Assembly: GCA_006937955.1 (NCBI GenBank)
Contig: SSNP01000010.1
Location: 6,517,610-6,581,609 of the forward strand
From: Pachypanchax playfairii
Taxonomy: Eukaryota; Chordata; Actinopteri; Cyprinodontiformes; Aplocheilidae
DNA: 64,000 bases
Direction: 5' to 3'
In this document: positions 27,165 to 39,095 of the stretch, piece by piece
Layout of the letters: every line of letters starts with the position of its first letter
Numbering within the stretch: position 1 is the first letter of the stretch
Position numbers and translations under genes: made by a program
The notes under the pieces: generated by a model
Databases searched by the model: none
What the model saw: the letters and a program-made list of their open reading frames with translations, nothing else
What the model was told of the DNA's origin: nothing

Positions 27165-29824
27165 CAACAATGAATTTTCATCAAAAAGAGTGAAAAAGCC
27201 ATAAATTATTAATCCATTGTTGCTGACTAAAATATTTTTTTCTTCTTTGATTGCTTTAATTTTCCTTTTGGAAACACTCCTCCTTTAAAGTTCTAGTTAT
27301 CTAAAGTCATGATGATCTGTTCATGTTCCAAATCTGTAAATGTTCTTCTGCTGAGCGCAGATACTCACAGTACATCATCCATATTCTGAACAAACAAACA
27401 AACAAACAACTAGATTCTGCAGCTCTGCATATCTGCTTCTATATTAAAGACATTTCATCCCTCAGGCATGTAATTTCACTCAGTAATGGAGCACACGCCT
27501 TCCTGTTTGCAATGTAATCAGTGTGTGCTTTTACCTTGTGTTCATATACGCCTGGGCACGCCAACCTTTTTGCTTTTCTCTCTGCAGAACCTGAACAAAT
27601 GCATCAAACAAATTTAGAATGAAAATGGTGACAGATCATTGGAAAGTAATGCTCATATTATATTCAGTCACCTTTGTTTTAATTAAGGGCGCAGCGCCAA
27701 AGGGGGTTCAAGGAACAATCAAATTAACAAGCAAATAATAAATATTCAGATTTTTTCAGAGCATTCATGGAAACTGGGACAGTGACTGTTGAAAACATTT
27801 TCCTGTAACAAGAACAAAACCTTGAAAGGGTGAAGAGGGTTGATCTGACAATAACCAGACGGGTTAAATTCCCATCAGCCACTGGGTCAAAGGCTTCACT
27901 TAATGCTATAATTAATTATTAATGGTAGAATGCAGATTTTTAAAGTTCTCTTTTAACATCACAAAAGAATTTGTTAGGCAGTAGGAGATAAAATTAGAGT
28001 TCTGTCAGCCTTGTTTACTGGGATGGACACAGACACCACTGCTGAAAGACTAAAAGACTCAAATTATCTGTTGGATTATTTATGAACAAAGATAAACATA
28101 TTTTATGTCTTTTTTATTTAGAAATATGAGTGTTTTCATCAAGCAGCACAAAATCACAGGTTACTTACTTAATGTGAAGTTAATGCAGTCACAAGCTCAA
28201 TAACTGTTCTGCAGATGTGGCAGCTTTTCAGAATAAAACCCTCAAATAGAATCTATTAAACACCAAGCAGTCCTTCATCATTATAACTCTGTTGGAATGA
28301 ATTCCTGTTTCCATCATTCTGAGAGCAGAAGCTTTTGTTTTGAAGGGGTGTGCATTTTTTAAATTTTCTTTTCCTACAATCTGGAGAGATGATGTTTTCC
28401 TCAAAAACTGAATTGTTGCATAAAGTTTGACGTTCTGATTGACAGATTTGGTTTTATTATAGAATTGTTGAAACTATTTTCTTAATTTGCTCATTTCTTT
28501 GTGCAGTTAAAAACTTTCGTTTTTACCTAAAGAATCAGTACTACTTTGTAGTCGGCATTATAAACGGCACCTTCATGATACTTGCGGTTTTGTTGATGTC
28601 AACATGTATCAAAGGAAAGTGACAGACAGACGTACCCTGCTGTGTCACATCAAATGACATCAGCTCATTTGACAGTTTCACTCGAGGCGTTTTGGAGGTT
28701 TGGCACATCTGCTTACACACTGCAGGGAAATGAACTGCTTCTTACAGCTGTTAAATATTTTGAGCCCCCCAGGACTCAAACTGGTCTGCCCCAGTCCCTC
28801 TCCCAGTACCACCCTCAGACATCTCACCACATTTTTATACTTTTTCCCAAATTTTCTGAGTGTGTGTTGAGTGACACTCTGTTTCACACTGACTTGCACA
28901 CATTCACACCTGGCAGATGCTCGGCTCAACCAGCGTTTTTTTATCGGCACTTCACAGCTCAAGTATTTGGGATGAAGTGTTATGTTCAAACTCAGCTGCT
29001 GCAGGAGGGAATGTTTGTCTTTTACTGCTGTGATTTTTACCTCGCCATCATTTATATTCACTTGTGATGCTAAAAATCCCCCCAGCATAGTTGGAAACAT
29101 TGGGTTTATGTGATTTTTTTTTTCTTTTGAACAGACTGCAACTGTGTAATGTTACTTATTAGCATCAATTATGCCTGTAAAGAAAAAAAAAACTTTGTTT
29201 TCTGAGAACTCGTAGAACTGAAAATGATGCTAAAAAGTGTCTACAGGAAGAAAATAACATTTTATCCATCACACTTCATAACAAATGTGTTCCGTTACTT
29301 CATTTACCATCTTATTTTGAAAGTTTTACTTCCTGTTTTCTTTTGATCTATTGGTAATTGTGTATCTTGTCTCTCACTTTTTGGTTTTCCCATCTTTGTG
29401 TCCTGTACAGATACATGTGGCCTGTGGCTGGAGGCTTTACTCTGTTTAATCTAGTGACAACTTTATGCTCTTTTTATTCAAATTTGATGTTGCTTCCTGC
29501 GGATTTTCCATCAGTTAGTTTATTTTCTGCTCTATTATTATGTTACTGAATTATGTCATTAAGGCCAGTGTGTTGTTACTGTAATGGGATTTCAAATTTG
29601 GAGAGTTCAATTAATCAAGTATCTGATTTGAAGTCATTTTCTGGTCTTTAAGGTATCAAAATATTCAAATTTACATATGTTTTAAGGATTTAATGAATTT
29701 ATGATCTATAAATTTGTGACTTTAAACTCCCAACTTGCTTCTCCCTGAAGTTCACCAGTCATACAGGTTAGGAATATGAACAGTCTGCCAGCCAGCTGTG
29801 TACTGAGTCTGTAGAACAGCTGGA

Positions 29825-29945
29825 TATAAATCAAGTCAAGAGTTTTTATTGTCATTTCAACCATGTACAGTATGTAGACAGTGAAATGAAATAGTGCTGC
29901 ACCAAGGATCAAGTGGTGTTACATATAAAATATACAGAGAGCATG
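29825..29945 (+). repeat. Teleost interspersed repeat fragment
   Basis: It begins 'aatcaagtcaagagttttta' and continues 'ttgtcatttcaaccatgtac' and 'agtgaaatgaaa', a string that recurs across fish genomes and probably derives from a retrotransposon 3' end. I recognise the string but cannot name the family with certainty. Confidence 0.5.
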
Positions 29946-31559
29946 AGACATGTGGAGAAGCTAAAACCTCAATGGTGCTGCAGGAAGACTGTCAATAAAA
30001 ACAGGCTTAAGGATCAAGATGCTCATGGTGACAGAACCTGTTAGAGAACTGCTCAATGAACATTTTGGACATCAAGGTAATCTCTGTGAGCATTTCAAAT
30101 GCTGTGGAGACTGAGACAGAAATAGTATGAGATTATTTGCAGCCTAGCAACACAGAAACTAGGGAATAAGCTGCAAGAGAAAACTCAAATTCAAGCGACT
30201 TAGTCTTAAATGGTCACATCATCTTTCTATTTGTTACTTTCATATTGCTTTAATGAGAAATCCTTTACAGTAAGACTTCACAGTACTAGGGGAGGGAGAA
30301 GGACTTTATTAGTATAATGAAATATCTCTAAATAAGACTTTATATCTACTATAGTGTACTACATGTCTTGTATGTCAACATACTTTTTTCAGGTAATGCC
30401 TGTTTCCAAACATTGCCATTGTTTCTGTATAATGATAGAATTACACAGCTCAAAGTTTCACAGAAGAAATATGATTAAAATAGTTTTAATCTGATTTAGC
30501 TGTTGCTAAAAAGACAGAAAATACCAGCATGAAGACAAAACAGTATTTGCATGTGTATTTTTATTCCACTTTAACAACTGGACTCCGGATGTCATGCAGC
30601 TTTATGATTTATAAAATGCAAGCTCACGCACTCTCAGCAGACTTTCCAGCAGAGATAAAAACAAATACACCTGTGGCAGTTTATTACAAAGACATTAATT
30701 ACATTTCCTGCCCCCTATTACACACAAGGTCTTTGTTTTCTTTTCTTTTAAATGTTCTCTCAGATGGATAAACATATTTTTTCTTTTTTACGCTCCCTGG
30801 ACACAGAACAAGCTGCAGAAACAAAGTTCCCTTCACAGATATTTGTGGGTTTTTTGTTTGTTTTTGGTAAATAAAATGTCCTTGAATAAAACTTGTCAGT
30901 GTTTCTAACCTTCAACTGGAGGTGAAACATGTTTAAATAGAGCTGATTTGGTCTTTCAATATCGGTTCTATTAAATTTGTATTGATATTTGTACATATTA
31001 TGGAATAAATTAAAAAATATAATGCACATTTTGATTAAACATGTTTCTAACTTTGATTTCAGCGTAATCAAATTTAAATCTGTGCTTTTCAATTTTAATT
31101 GATTAAATCAAGTTTTTTATGACACTTTAGTTGAAAGAATACAAAAATTTAGTTTGAAGTTATCCAAAGTACAAAGTCAGATATTAAAAACAATAATTAT
31201 TTCATGCAGAACATGGTTTATCATCCGGACGGGGATGTTACATTTAACTGGATGATATTTTTGTTAGGACTTTTGAAAAGTTTAAAAATCTGGTCATAAA
31301 TGAAAAAAGTAAAATTAATATTACATATAATTTAAAAGAACAGTTAAAAGTGCAAAGAATGGAAGTATAAACCTGTGTAACAATGAACATTTTCAAACTT
31401 TTATCTGATGAATTTCTAAAATAATGACATCATAACGAGCTGCAATGAGCTAGTGATTGTTGTACCATTGGAGTTTATTAGAATTCATGTTTACTGTCAT
31501 CACATTTTACTGTGTAGCTCATCTCAAACTGCAGACACGGACATGAATAACTTTGGATC

Positions 31560-31930
31560 ATAATCAAAGAACACACTGGAAGAATGGAGGAAAAGTTTCA
31601 TCCTCCACATTCTTGCACGTGCACGTTTCAGAGAACCATGTTATGAAGCACAAACACAACAGCACTGAAGGCCAGTCACACAGATGGATGTATATCCTGA
31701 GAAAGTTCAGGAGTGGAAACCTTTCAGAGCAGCTGTAGTACCACTTCTACTGCTGCTCCATCAAAAATATCCTCACCCTGGTGGGGAACGGCAGTAGCTC
31801 TGCAGAGGATCATCAAAACGGTGCCAAAAATCCCAAACCAACAGCTGCCTCCTCTGGAGGACATTTTCAAGGCCTGCTGCCTTAAGAAGACACATAACAT
31901 CCTGAAGGACACATACACTGCTTATTAGAA
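31560..31930 (+). mobile_element. Non-LTR retrotransposon fragment (reverse-transcriptase C-terminal part)
   Basis: The frame ending at 31928 reads LQRIIKTVPKIP, QLPPLEDIF and CLKKTHNILKDTY. This follows the pattern seen at the C-terminal end of fish LINE polymerases: a short basic helix, then LP-x-L-x-DI, then a Cys-containing 'KAHNI-x-KD' segment. The upstream part is in another frame (RKFRSGNLSEQL), and both frames close with stops, so the copy is frameshifted, truncated and dead. It directly precedes a second LINE fragment of a different type. Confidence 0.65.
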
Positions 31931-31969
31931 CCATTTATTTATGAAGCCTGATGAATCTAATCAGTTAAT

Positions 31970-32605
31970 TAGATCACAATCAAGACTTAAAGATGTACAA
32001 ACTTGAGAGAGACTTAATTTTCTGATCCTAAACTCAAACAGACAGAGGTCCTGGTTCTGGTTCTGGTTTCTGGACCTGAGCACTTTTGGAACAAACAATG
32101 TAGAGAACCCGGTGTATCTTTGACCAGGCCATGTTCCTTTAGTTCTCATATAAAACATGTTACCATGACGACCTTCTCCCACGTGCATAACGTTGATAAA
32201 ATTTGGAGCATTCTGACCCAAAGTGATGCAGAAACATTAGTTCATGTATTTATTACTTCTACTTTAATTCTTTATTATCAGGATGTTCTAATAGTTCTGT
32301 TAAAGACCTTCAGCTGATCCAAAATGCTGCTGACAGAGTTCTGATGAGAGTTAGAAGGAGAGATCATATTTCTCCTGTTTTAGTGTCACTTCACTGTGAA
32401 ATCCAGAATATTGTTTAAAATGTTACTTATCACACATAAAGATATAAACAGCCAGGATCCATCATGTATTAAAGATCTTATTGTTCCAGATGTTCCTAAC
32501 AGAACACTTGTAATTGATCCTTGTTGTTTCTGTAAAGTGCCTTGAAATGACTTTTAGTATGAATTGGCAGCATATAAATAAAACTGAATTAAGATGAAAA
32601 TTGAA
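31970..32605 (+). mobile_element. L2-like LINE 3' end, degenerate
   Basis: Broken translations include LQLIQNAADRVLM, RRRDHISPVLVSLH and downstream PS-x-(L)K-DLI-like coding, all characteristic of the L2/Maui-type reverse transcriptase C terminus. After these comes the usual 3' UTR string 'gtaaagtgccttgaaatgac', then 'ggcagcatataaataaaact' and a gaatt tail at about 32575-32605. Several stops and frameshifts show it is inactive. The element is in the same orientation as the host gene. Confidence 0.75.
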
Positions 32606-35009
32606 TTACTTTCTGGTAAAAGCTTCAGGTTTTTTTTTTTTTTTCAGAGCCATCCATCTTATATGCCCTTCAAACAATGACAATAAAATAACTGAGAAAT
32701 CAATTAAAAGACAAAAATAATCATCTGATCAATTGCAAAACAGGTCCATTGTTTCACTTCTTGTTGTGTGAGTTTGTCTCTACAGTGTTTGTAAATCTAT
32801 TTCTATTAGAACAGTTTGTAGATGACAGCTCTTTAATATCTGCAGATCAGGAGGAGAAAAGTAGAAAGAGGAAGAGAGGAGCTAGTGGTAGAAAAAAGAA
32901 TTAATTTTCTCTTCCTCGCTTCCTGATTGTGAAACAGAAAGCAAGAAAAAGAAGAGGGAGGCTGCTGTTGTCAGGCCAACACCATCTCCGTGTTTCACTG
33001 TCACCTCGAGGCTCACTGCTGTTCTGTGCTGATGCACACAGCCTTCCTCACCCTGCAGGAACATGTGCATCTGCGTGAAGGTTTATGTTTGTTCCATCTT
33101 CAACACACAGAAAGATCCAAGTTTACTGCTCATTTCTACCTTTCTGTGAATATTAAGTACACCATTATGTTCCTGTTGGCACAACATTCAAGTGATTTGT
33201 TTCCAAAAGGTGTAGGTGGATGTGACAAAGCCAACAACAAGCTTGAGCAGGTTTAATATGTTTGTAAAAACTTGTATATTTTTGTTTCTGTTGAACATTA
33301 CAAATCCCAGAATGCTCATTATGAACTTTATTTTGAAACTCCACAACTCTATTCTATTTATGCTTTTTAAAGTGACTCTGTGGTTGATGTTAGTGGATCT
33401 GTTCAGATTCACTGGGATTCTACTTGTGGTCTGTTTTCTTAAACAACAACTGAATCAAAACATGTTATTTTAAGGTGCTGCTAAGAATTTTTTTGCTTGA
33501 AAGAAAACAAGATGAAACCACCAAAAACAAAAATATTAGATTCTTCATATGAGTATCATGTCCAAGTGCAATCAGTATCCCAACATGTTGTCTTCTTTAG
33601 GGATTACCTGACATACCTGAGCGTCGACTTGTTGTATTGTTGAATTTTTAATCATCGTCTCTACAGAATATTCCACATGCTCACCCGCAGCAGCATTTGG
33701 CAAGTATTGATGACTCACAGATGACTTTGTGATATCTGGATAGCAGAGATGTGTTGATGTGGGTGGACGGTGCATCTCTAGCAGGTGGCTGTATTGTAGA
33801 GGCTGAAATGTGGGCTTTTATTTGGAAATGCTCTGGTTTGAATCTGCAAAAAGGTTTGAAATTTATGAGAGAGATGTTCATGTAATTCTCTAAACCATGT
33901 GTAAGTCTGAAGATGTGTATTACTGAGAAACCAGCTCAGATTTTTTCTTAATGAATTTGTGTTACCCTAAAAGGTTTTTAAATTTGATGAGATTATGGTT
34001 CTGATGATCCACCTGCTTGCCTGATTCATACAGCTGATTGGAGGATGAAGCGATTTGTTCCATCCTGCAGCACGATGATTAAAGAATAAGATGATCAGCA
34101 ATAAAGACAAGGAGGAGACCTAATATTCAGTAAATTAATTGTCTTTTGCATTTCTGTTGTAGCTCGTAAAACAGTCCTTTCCTCAAATAAACGTCTTAAA
34201 CACAGAGTGTTAACATGGAATATTGTTTTAAATAATTGTTCATGTAATTAAAAATACTGTCCCATAAAGCTGGTGGAAAGTTAACCGGGTCATTTAAGGC
34301 CAGAGAAAAGGAAGAGAGCTGTGAACATAGCAGCTCATCCCTCATCAGAATACTATGAGCCTCACTGTGTGTTGGCATTAGGCCCAGCAAGGTGGCATCG
34401 TGCACATGTGTAGTCCTGTCCTCAATGTTCAACCATCCATCATTCTGTCATGGATTACAAGACTTTCTCAGCAGTGTTCCCTACACTCCAGGACTCTGCT
34501 CCCTCCTTTCTTTCCATTTTCTCATCCAACTTCTCAGGAGTCTGGCTGTCATGGAGCGGTTCCTGTTACAACTCCTCTGGTTCGCTTCTCTCCTGTCAGC
34601 CCAAACCTTCCTGTTATCTTTCCATCTGAAACACAGGAACTGACACAAGCTGGTGTTGGCTGCTCTGCAGTAGTTCTGCAGAAAGTGAAGCTGATTGCTC
34701 GGCCAAGTTTGGGTTGACAGAGTGTGCTAGACATGACAGAGCCGTCTGACCCTAATGTCTCAGACTTCCTAATGGTTCCTGGAAGATGGAGTCCATTGTT
34801 ACTGCATTACTTAAACATTATAGATGATTGTTTCTTTTACCATCCAGGTCTGTTGCAAGTTACATCACATGCAGAAAAAATAAAAATAGCATGAAAAATG
34901 TGCATTTTTTTTAGCTTTCACATATGTTAGAGCTGCATCTTCTGGTTTGTTGGGCATTCTAAAGCAGATTGTAGTAACACAAGCATAAAATAATGTAACA
35001 AAAACTCAT

Positions 35010-35265
35010 GAATCAACGTAAGAGATAAAGGAAGAAGAGGAAAAAGCAACAGATGAGAGGATGGAGGGAACAGGCAGACGAGAAGAAGAGATTATTACCA
35101 TAGTACATCAGGCTTAGCTTGCCATCTTTAATGGTAACCATGGAAATAATTATAGAGCAGACTGTTCAGAGAGAGTGAGCTACTGTGGAAGAAGAAAAGA
35201 AAAGGAGGAGAGAAAAGACAGGAGGAAAAGAGGAGGAGAAATACGGGGGGGGGGGGGGGGGGGGG
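35010..35265 (+). repeat. Polypurine tract ending in a 21-G run
   Basis: Two GA-rich blocks (about 35020-35095 and 35180-35244) lead into 21 consecutive G at 35245-35265. Such sequence can form G-quadruplex or triplex structures and is prone to length error. It lies about 1 kb upstream of the CpG-rich block. Confidence 0.85.
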
Positions 35266-36169
35266 TTAAAATGTTAGTTTAAACCTTGTTACTCTGAGTT
35301 TGCAGATGGAACTGAGATGGAATGAGAAGGACTTTGTTACAGCAGCTGCAGAGTACAGTGAGTGTTTTTAGATATTAATACTTTCTTTGACACGATAGAC
35401 ATTCACAAGAAGAAAAGTGTGAATAAAGATGTTTCAAACTTGCTTGGATGTCAGATTATTTTCTTTCAGCTGCATTAAAAAGAATCATGTTGTGTTGAAT
35501 ACAGGACTGTTGTACTGTCATTTTAACATGGTTAAAAAGAAGTTGCTTTCAACCCATAGTTGTCATGGAAACAGATTTAAGATACCCTCTGCTGCTCTGA
35601 AAGTGCTGATGGTTGCATCAGTCACAATAAGTTTAACATGCTGACATGTAAACTAGAACACCTGCTGGACCTCATGCAGTGTGTGTTATAGAATATTGAT
35701 GTTTGAAATCAGCTGGATTCAAGTATCTGGTTAGAAATGACTGTCATGTGTGAAAGAATGTTATGTGGACTGGGCTGTTTTTTTTTTCAAAGATTTAAAT
35801 AATATTTATAATCCCAGGCTTGAAAACTTCCCCAGCTGCCCTTGTCTCTGAACTTCACGCGGTTCTTTCTGTTTGTATGACAGCTGAAGGTGAGAGGTAA
35901 AAATAATGATTGAGAAGTAGAAGGATGGAGGTACTGATGTAAAAAACTGAGTGTTTAAAACCTCTCCAGGACCCAGCAGGGATCCATGCAGCCCCACCCC
36001 TTCTGAACATCTCTCTCTGAGCTTCTCTCTTCCTGTCGGAGATATTCAGAGAAAAGGAGGGAGAGACTGAAGCGCAGGGCATCGGTGCACTGCTGCCGCC
36101 TCCCAAACTGTCCTGCTGTCCACCTGTGCAGGATTATCTCCATACCTGCAGCAGCCAGGAGACTGGCTC

Positions 36170-36905
36170 ATCACTGGCTTGCCTGGCGGATTAATTGAGG
36201 ATGAACCGCCGTTTGGTGGGAAGGAGGACGAGGGACTAAGTTTCGATCAGCGCCTGTCAGCTTCTGGGATGGATCTAGTTTGCTGGCACCGCGGTCGTTA
36301 GACTTTTTTAACCACTCTTATTCTGTCCTCTTTTTTACCACAAGGTTTTTTTCTCCTTTTTTGCGTTCGTCCATGTGTTTTTTCTGCGCTGGAGCTTCTG
36401 TGAGAATTGTTCTGGTTGCACGTTGGACGGATTCTTTCAGCGGTAAAAGACGCAGTAAAAAGCGTTTGTTCAGTCTTTAGTGCACATTTAGACAGGCGGA
36501 CGTACTGCGCATCGCACCGCACCTTCACGCACACATGCACGCGGCAAACCCCCAGACACGCAGCTCTTTCCTCCGCAGCTTGTGATCGCTATTAAACTCT
36601 CGTTAACCCTCCCATCTTTGGCAAGTTCATCTTTGACATGCGCGGGGCGGGCACGCACTAAGGAGACCATCACAGAAACATTCACGTCTAAAAGATGAGA
36701 GAAGTTGCCCCCAGTGGATCTCCTGTTGGTCACCGGGATTGCGAGTGCAGGGTCGGGCCGGAGGGCACCGGGGAGAGAGGACTGGAAGAGGCCGGGGAGG
36801 AGGCGTTCTCATCCGCACTGCCCGCCGCGGAACTACCGGTGCTGAAGAAGCAGGCTGCTGCTGCCGGAGGGAGGCGGGGGGAGGATGAACACTGCCTCAG
36901 TGTGA
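36170..36905 (+). promoter_or_regulatory. syngap1: Intragenic CpG-rich block, probable alternative promoter/first exon
   Basis: This stretch is rich in CG dinucleotides (for example 36480-36530, 36640-36660 and 36740-36850), whereas the surrounding intron is AT-rich and CpG-poor. That is the signature of a vertebrate CpG-island promoter. Mammalian SYNGAP1 is known to make several N-terminal isoforms from alternative start sites, and this block lies between the first two visible exons and the PH/C2 exons, where such a promoter would be useful. Small frames start at 36268, 36280, 36407 and 36695. The last encodes about 72 residues with an Ala/Gly/Glu-rich composition and could be a uORF or an isoform-specific N terminus. 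I could not settle on a splice donor: GT at 36900 has the right phase but is weak; GTAAAG at 37072 and GTAGGA at 38047 would suit a 5' UTR exon. Confidence 0.55.
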
Positions 36906-37477
36906 AATTATAACACTCAGCTGGCTTTGGGATGTTTGTTTTCCTGTCGTTTTACCTCTCACTAATTAATCTGAAGATGCGAGATAACGAACAGTGACCC
37001 ACTTTGTAACTGTCACCCTTCAGTGTGGCACTTTTGGGTCGCATCAGCAGTAAATTTAGCACTTTAGAGAAGTAAAGGCCCACAGTTGGGAATTTACCTT
37101 TCCAGTGCGGTTTGACAGGACATCCTCCCACCAACAGGTCACTCAGCCCACACCACTTCAGTCCCGTGTGTGTCTGTTTTTTCCTCCATAGTCTGACCTG
37201 CTTGTTTACAAGTCTAATAGAAACCCCAATAATCCCCTTATAGGGATGTTCAGTGTTGAGTTTGGGATCCTTTTATTGCACTTAATGGCATTTCTAATCA
37301 AATAAATGTTCTAAGATATTGGCATTTCCTTAACATATCTATAAAATATATCGTCTATAATTTTTTAGGATGTTTATAGAGTGTTGTACCTAAATTAGAC
37401 TATCGTGTTTCCTTTTTAACAACTAATAAATCCCAAAACGTTGAAGGGAGCCCTAATTCCAGGTGCCTTTGGAGGTA

Positions 37478-37502
37478 GGCAATTAATTTTTAATAAATTG
37501 CC
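37478..37502. promoter_or_regulatory. AT-rich imperfect palindrome near the CpG block
   Basis: A 25-bp imperfect palindrome with GGCAATT and AATTGCC arms (7 bp perfect) around an AT centre. It lies about 0.6 kb downstream of the CpG-rich block, in a patch (37430-37560) that looks less degenerate than the surrounding intron. It could be a homeodomain dimer site or chance. Confidence 0.2.
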
Positions 37503-38729
37503 TCTTTGTCTATGAAAACTGTAAAGGTCATGGACCGACTCGTAGACCCATTTACAACATGGAAGTGTTTTTGGTGCATTGGGCTTTTGTTGTGGAATTG
37601 CATTTTATTTGCTCTGCTATAGTTTCAGTTCCCTCCATTCCCCCTTTTTCTAGGCTGCTTTGAGTGATGACTTTTTGAGCAATACTTTTCTGCCTGGAAC
37701 TTTTTTCACTGCCTTATAAACCCACCAGAGGATGATCACCTGCTTATCAGTCCAGCAGACAAACACCGGTGGTTCTGTAACACCTGTCGGCAGGTGCTGA
37801 TTGCAGACGCACTGTTATTTTTAGGCATCTGTATCACTGTGCGCTTTGGAGTTCAGAACAAGTGGCAATACTTGACCGAATGTAACAGGAAGCTGCAGAA
37901 GTTTCAAGCTGATACAGAGACTCAGAGGCTGAAACCGTCTTCAGTCTCTGCTGGCACCAGCTTACTGTCCAGTCTCACTCTGCAAACTGGAAACCCATTA
38001 CCTTTAGAAGTTTGGACATAAAGCACAAGAGACCCACCTGACCAAGGTAGGACATTTCTTAATCTTTTTGTTTGACTTTTGTTCATGGCAACTCGTGATT
38101 TATTTAAAAACGGTCTCAAAATTGTGCATTGCTGTTATTATAGTAGATACTGTTCACAAAACTGCAGAAAAAAGCAAATCTGTGACACACGAAGCTCGTC
38201 TCGGTTTGTCATTTTTATTCAGCTGGTTCATACAAATGTACTTTTGTTCAAGATTTGAGAATCAGTTCATTAGATTACTTAGAATAATGTCATTGGGATC
38301 TGTAAATGTGGTGTTTTTTGCTCTCGTTTCTTTAATAATTAAAACAAGTAAACATTTTCTTACCTGTTGTTTCATAATCAGTAACCAAAACCAATATTTG
38401 TCTCTAACAAGTTACTGAAGTACTGAAAGTTCTGAATTCAATTTATTTGAGGAGTTAAATGTATTTCGCCTCTTTCAATGTCTAATAAATGTGCCATAAA
38501 ATAATAATTCTGTAAAGAACTTTAAAGAACAAGTGAGGAGATTGAAGGCTGATACACACTGTGCCATGTGTGATATGAAGTAAAGTAAAGTGCCTCTGGC
38601 ACCAGCAGAAAGCAGGATGCTGCAGGGTTCACCTGGAGACCAATGTCAGGATCAGGGGGGCGGGGTTTACATAGTTCACTCAGTAATAAATCAGATTTCA
38701 GTGTTGACTTTTGTTTAATCATGTATATG

Positions 38730-38835
38730 TCTGGCTGAGGGGGGGTGGCTTTGGTCGAGGGGACAAGTGGCTAATAGAGGGTTGCAGGTTCAATCCCAGC
38801 CTCCCTCACCCAGGACTCCCCTGAAAAAGAAATAA
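38730..38835 (+). repeat. tRNA-derived SINE head fragment
   Basis: It shows a pol III A-box-like string 'tggtcgagggga' followed by a B-box-like 'ggttcaatccc', about 35 bases apart. This is the arrangement in tRNA-derived SINEs. The downstream 'cctgaaaaagaaataaatag' looks like a short body remnant. It is not a functional tRNA gene, since no cloverleaf closes around it. Confidence 0.5.
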
Positions 38836-39002
38836 ATAGGTTTAAAAAGGAGGTTATATTCAGGTCAGGTGTTTAGTCCTTGTGGCTTTGTACCATAAAG
38901 ACCACTAAAAACCTACAACAAGCACAACTCATGTCAGGAAATTGTGCAGAAATGCCAAAAAGCGCTGACCTGAATTTCAACTCTGAAAACTGTTCAACAA
39001 CA

Positions 39003-39095
39003 ATCAGAATCAGGTTTATTTGGCCAAGTGTGTTACACACAAGGAATTTAACTCCAGATCACTTTTTCTTTTGTACTTACAGAAAAATATGAAGA
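39003..39095 (+). repeat. Teleost interspersed repeat fragment
   Basis: The string 'aatcagaatcaggtttattt' followed by 'ggccaagtgtgttacacaca' and 'aaggaattt' is a familiar fish repeat found in many genomes. I know it by its sequence, not by a verified family name. Confidence 0.5.

Noticed and set aside
28642..29100. Overlapping 140-codon frames on both strands
   Set aside because: Neither shows a known domain, CpG promoter, splice sites or codon bias. Two overlapping opposite frames are likely chance.
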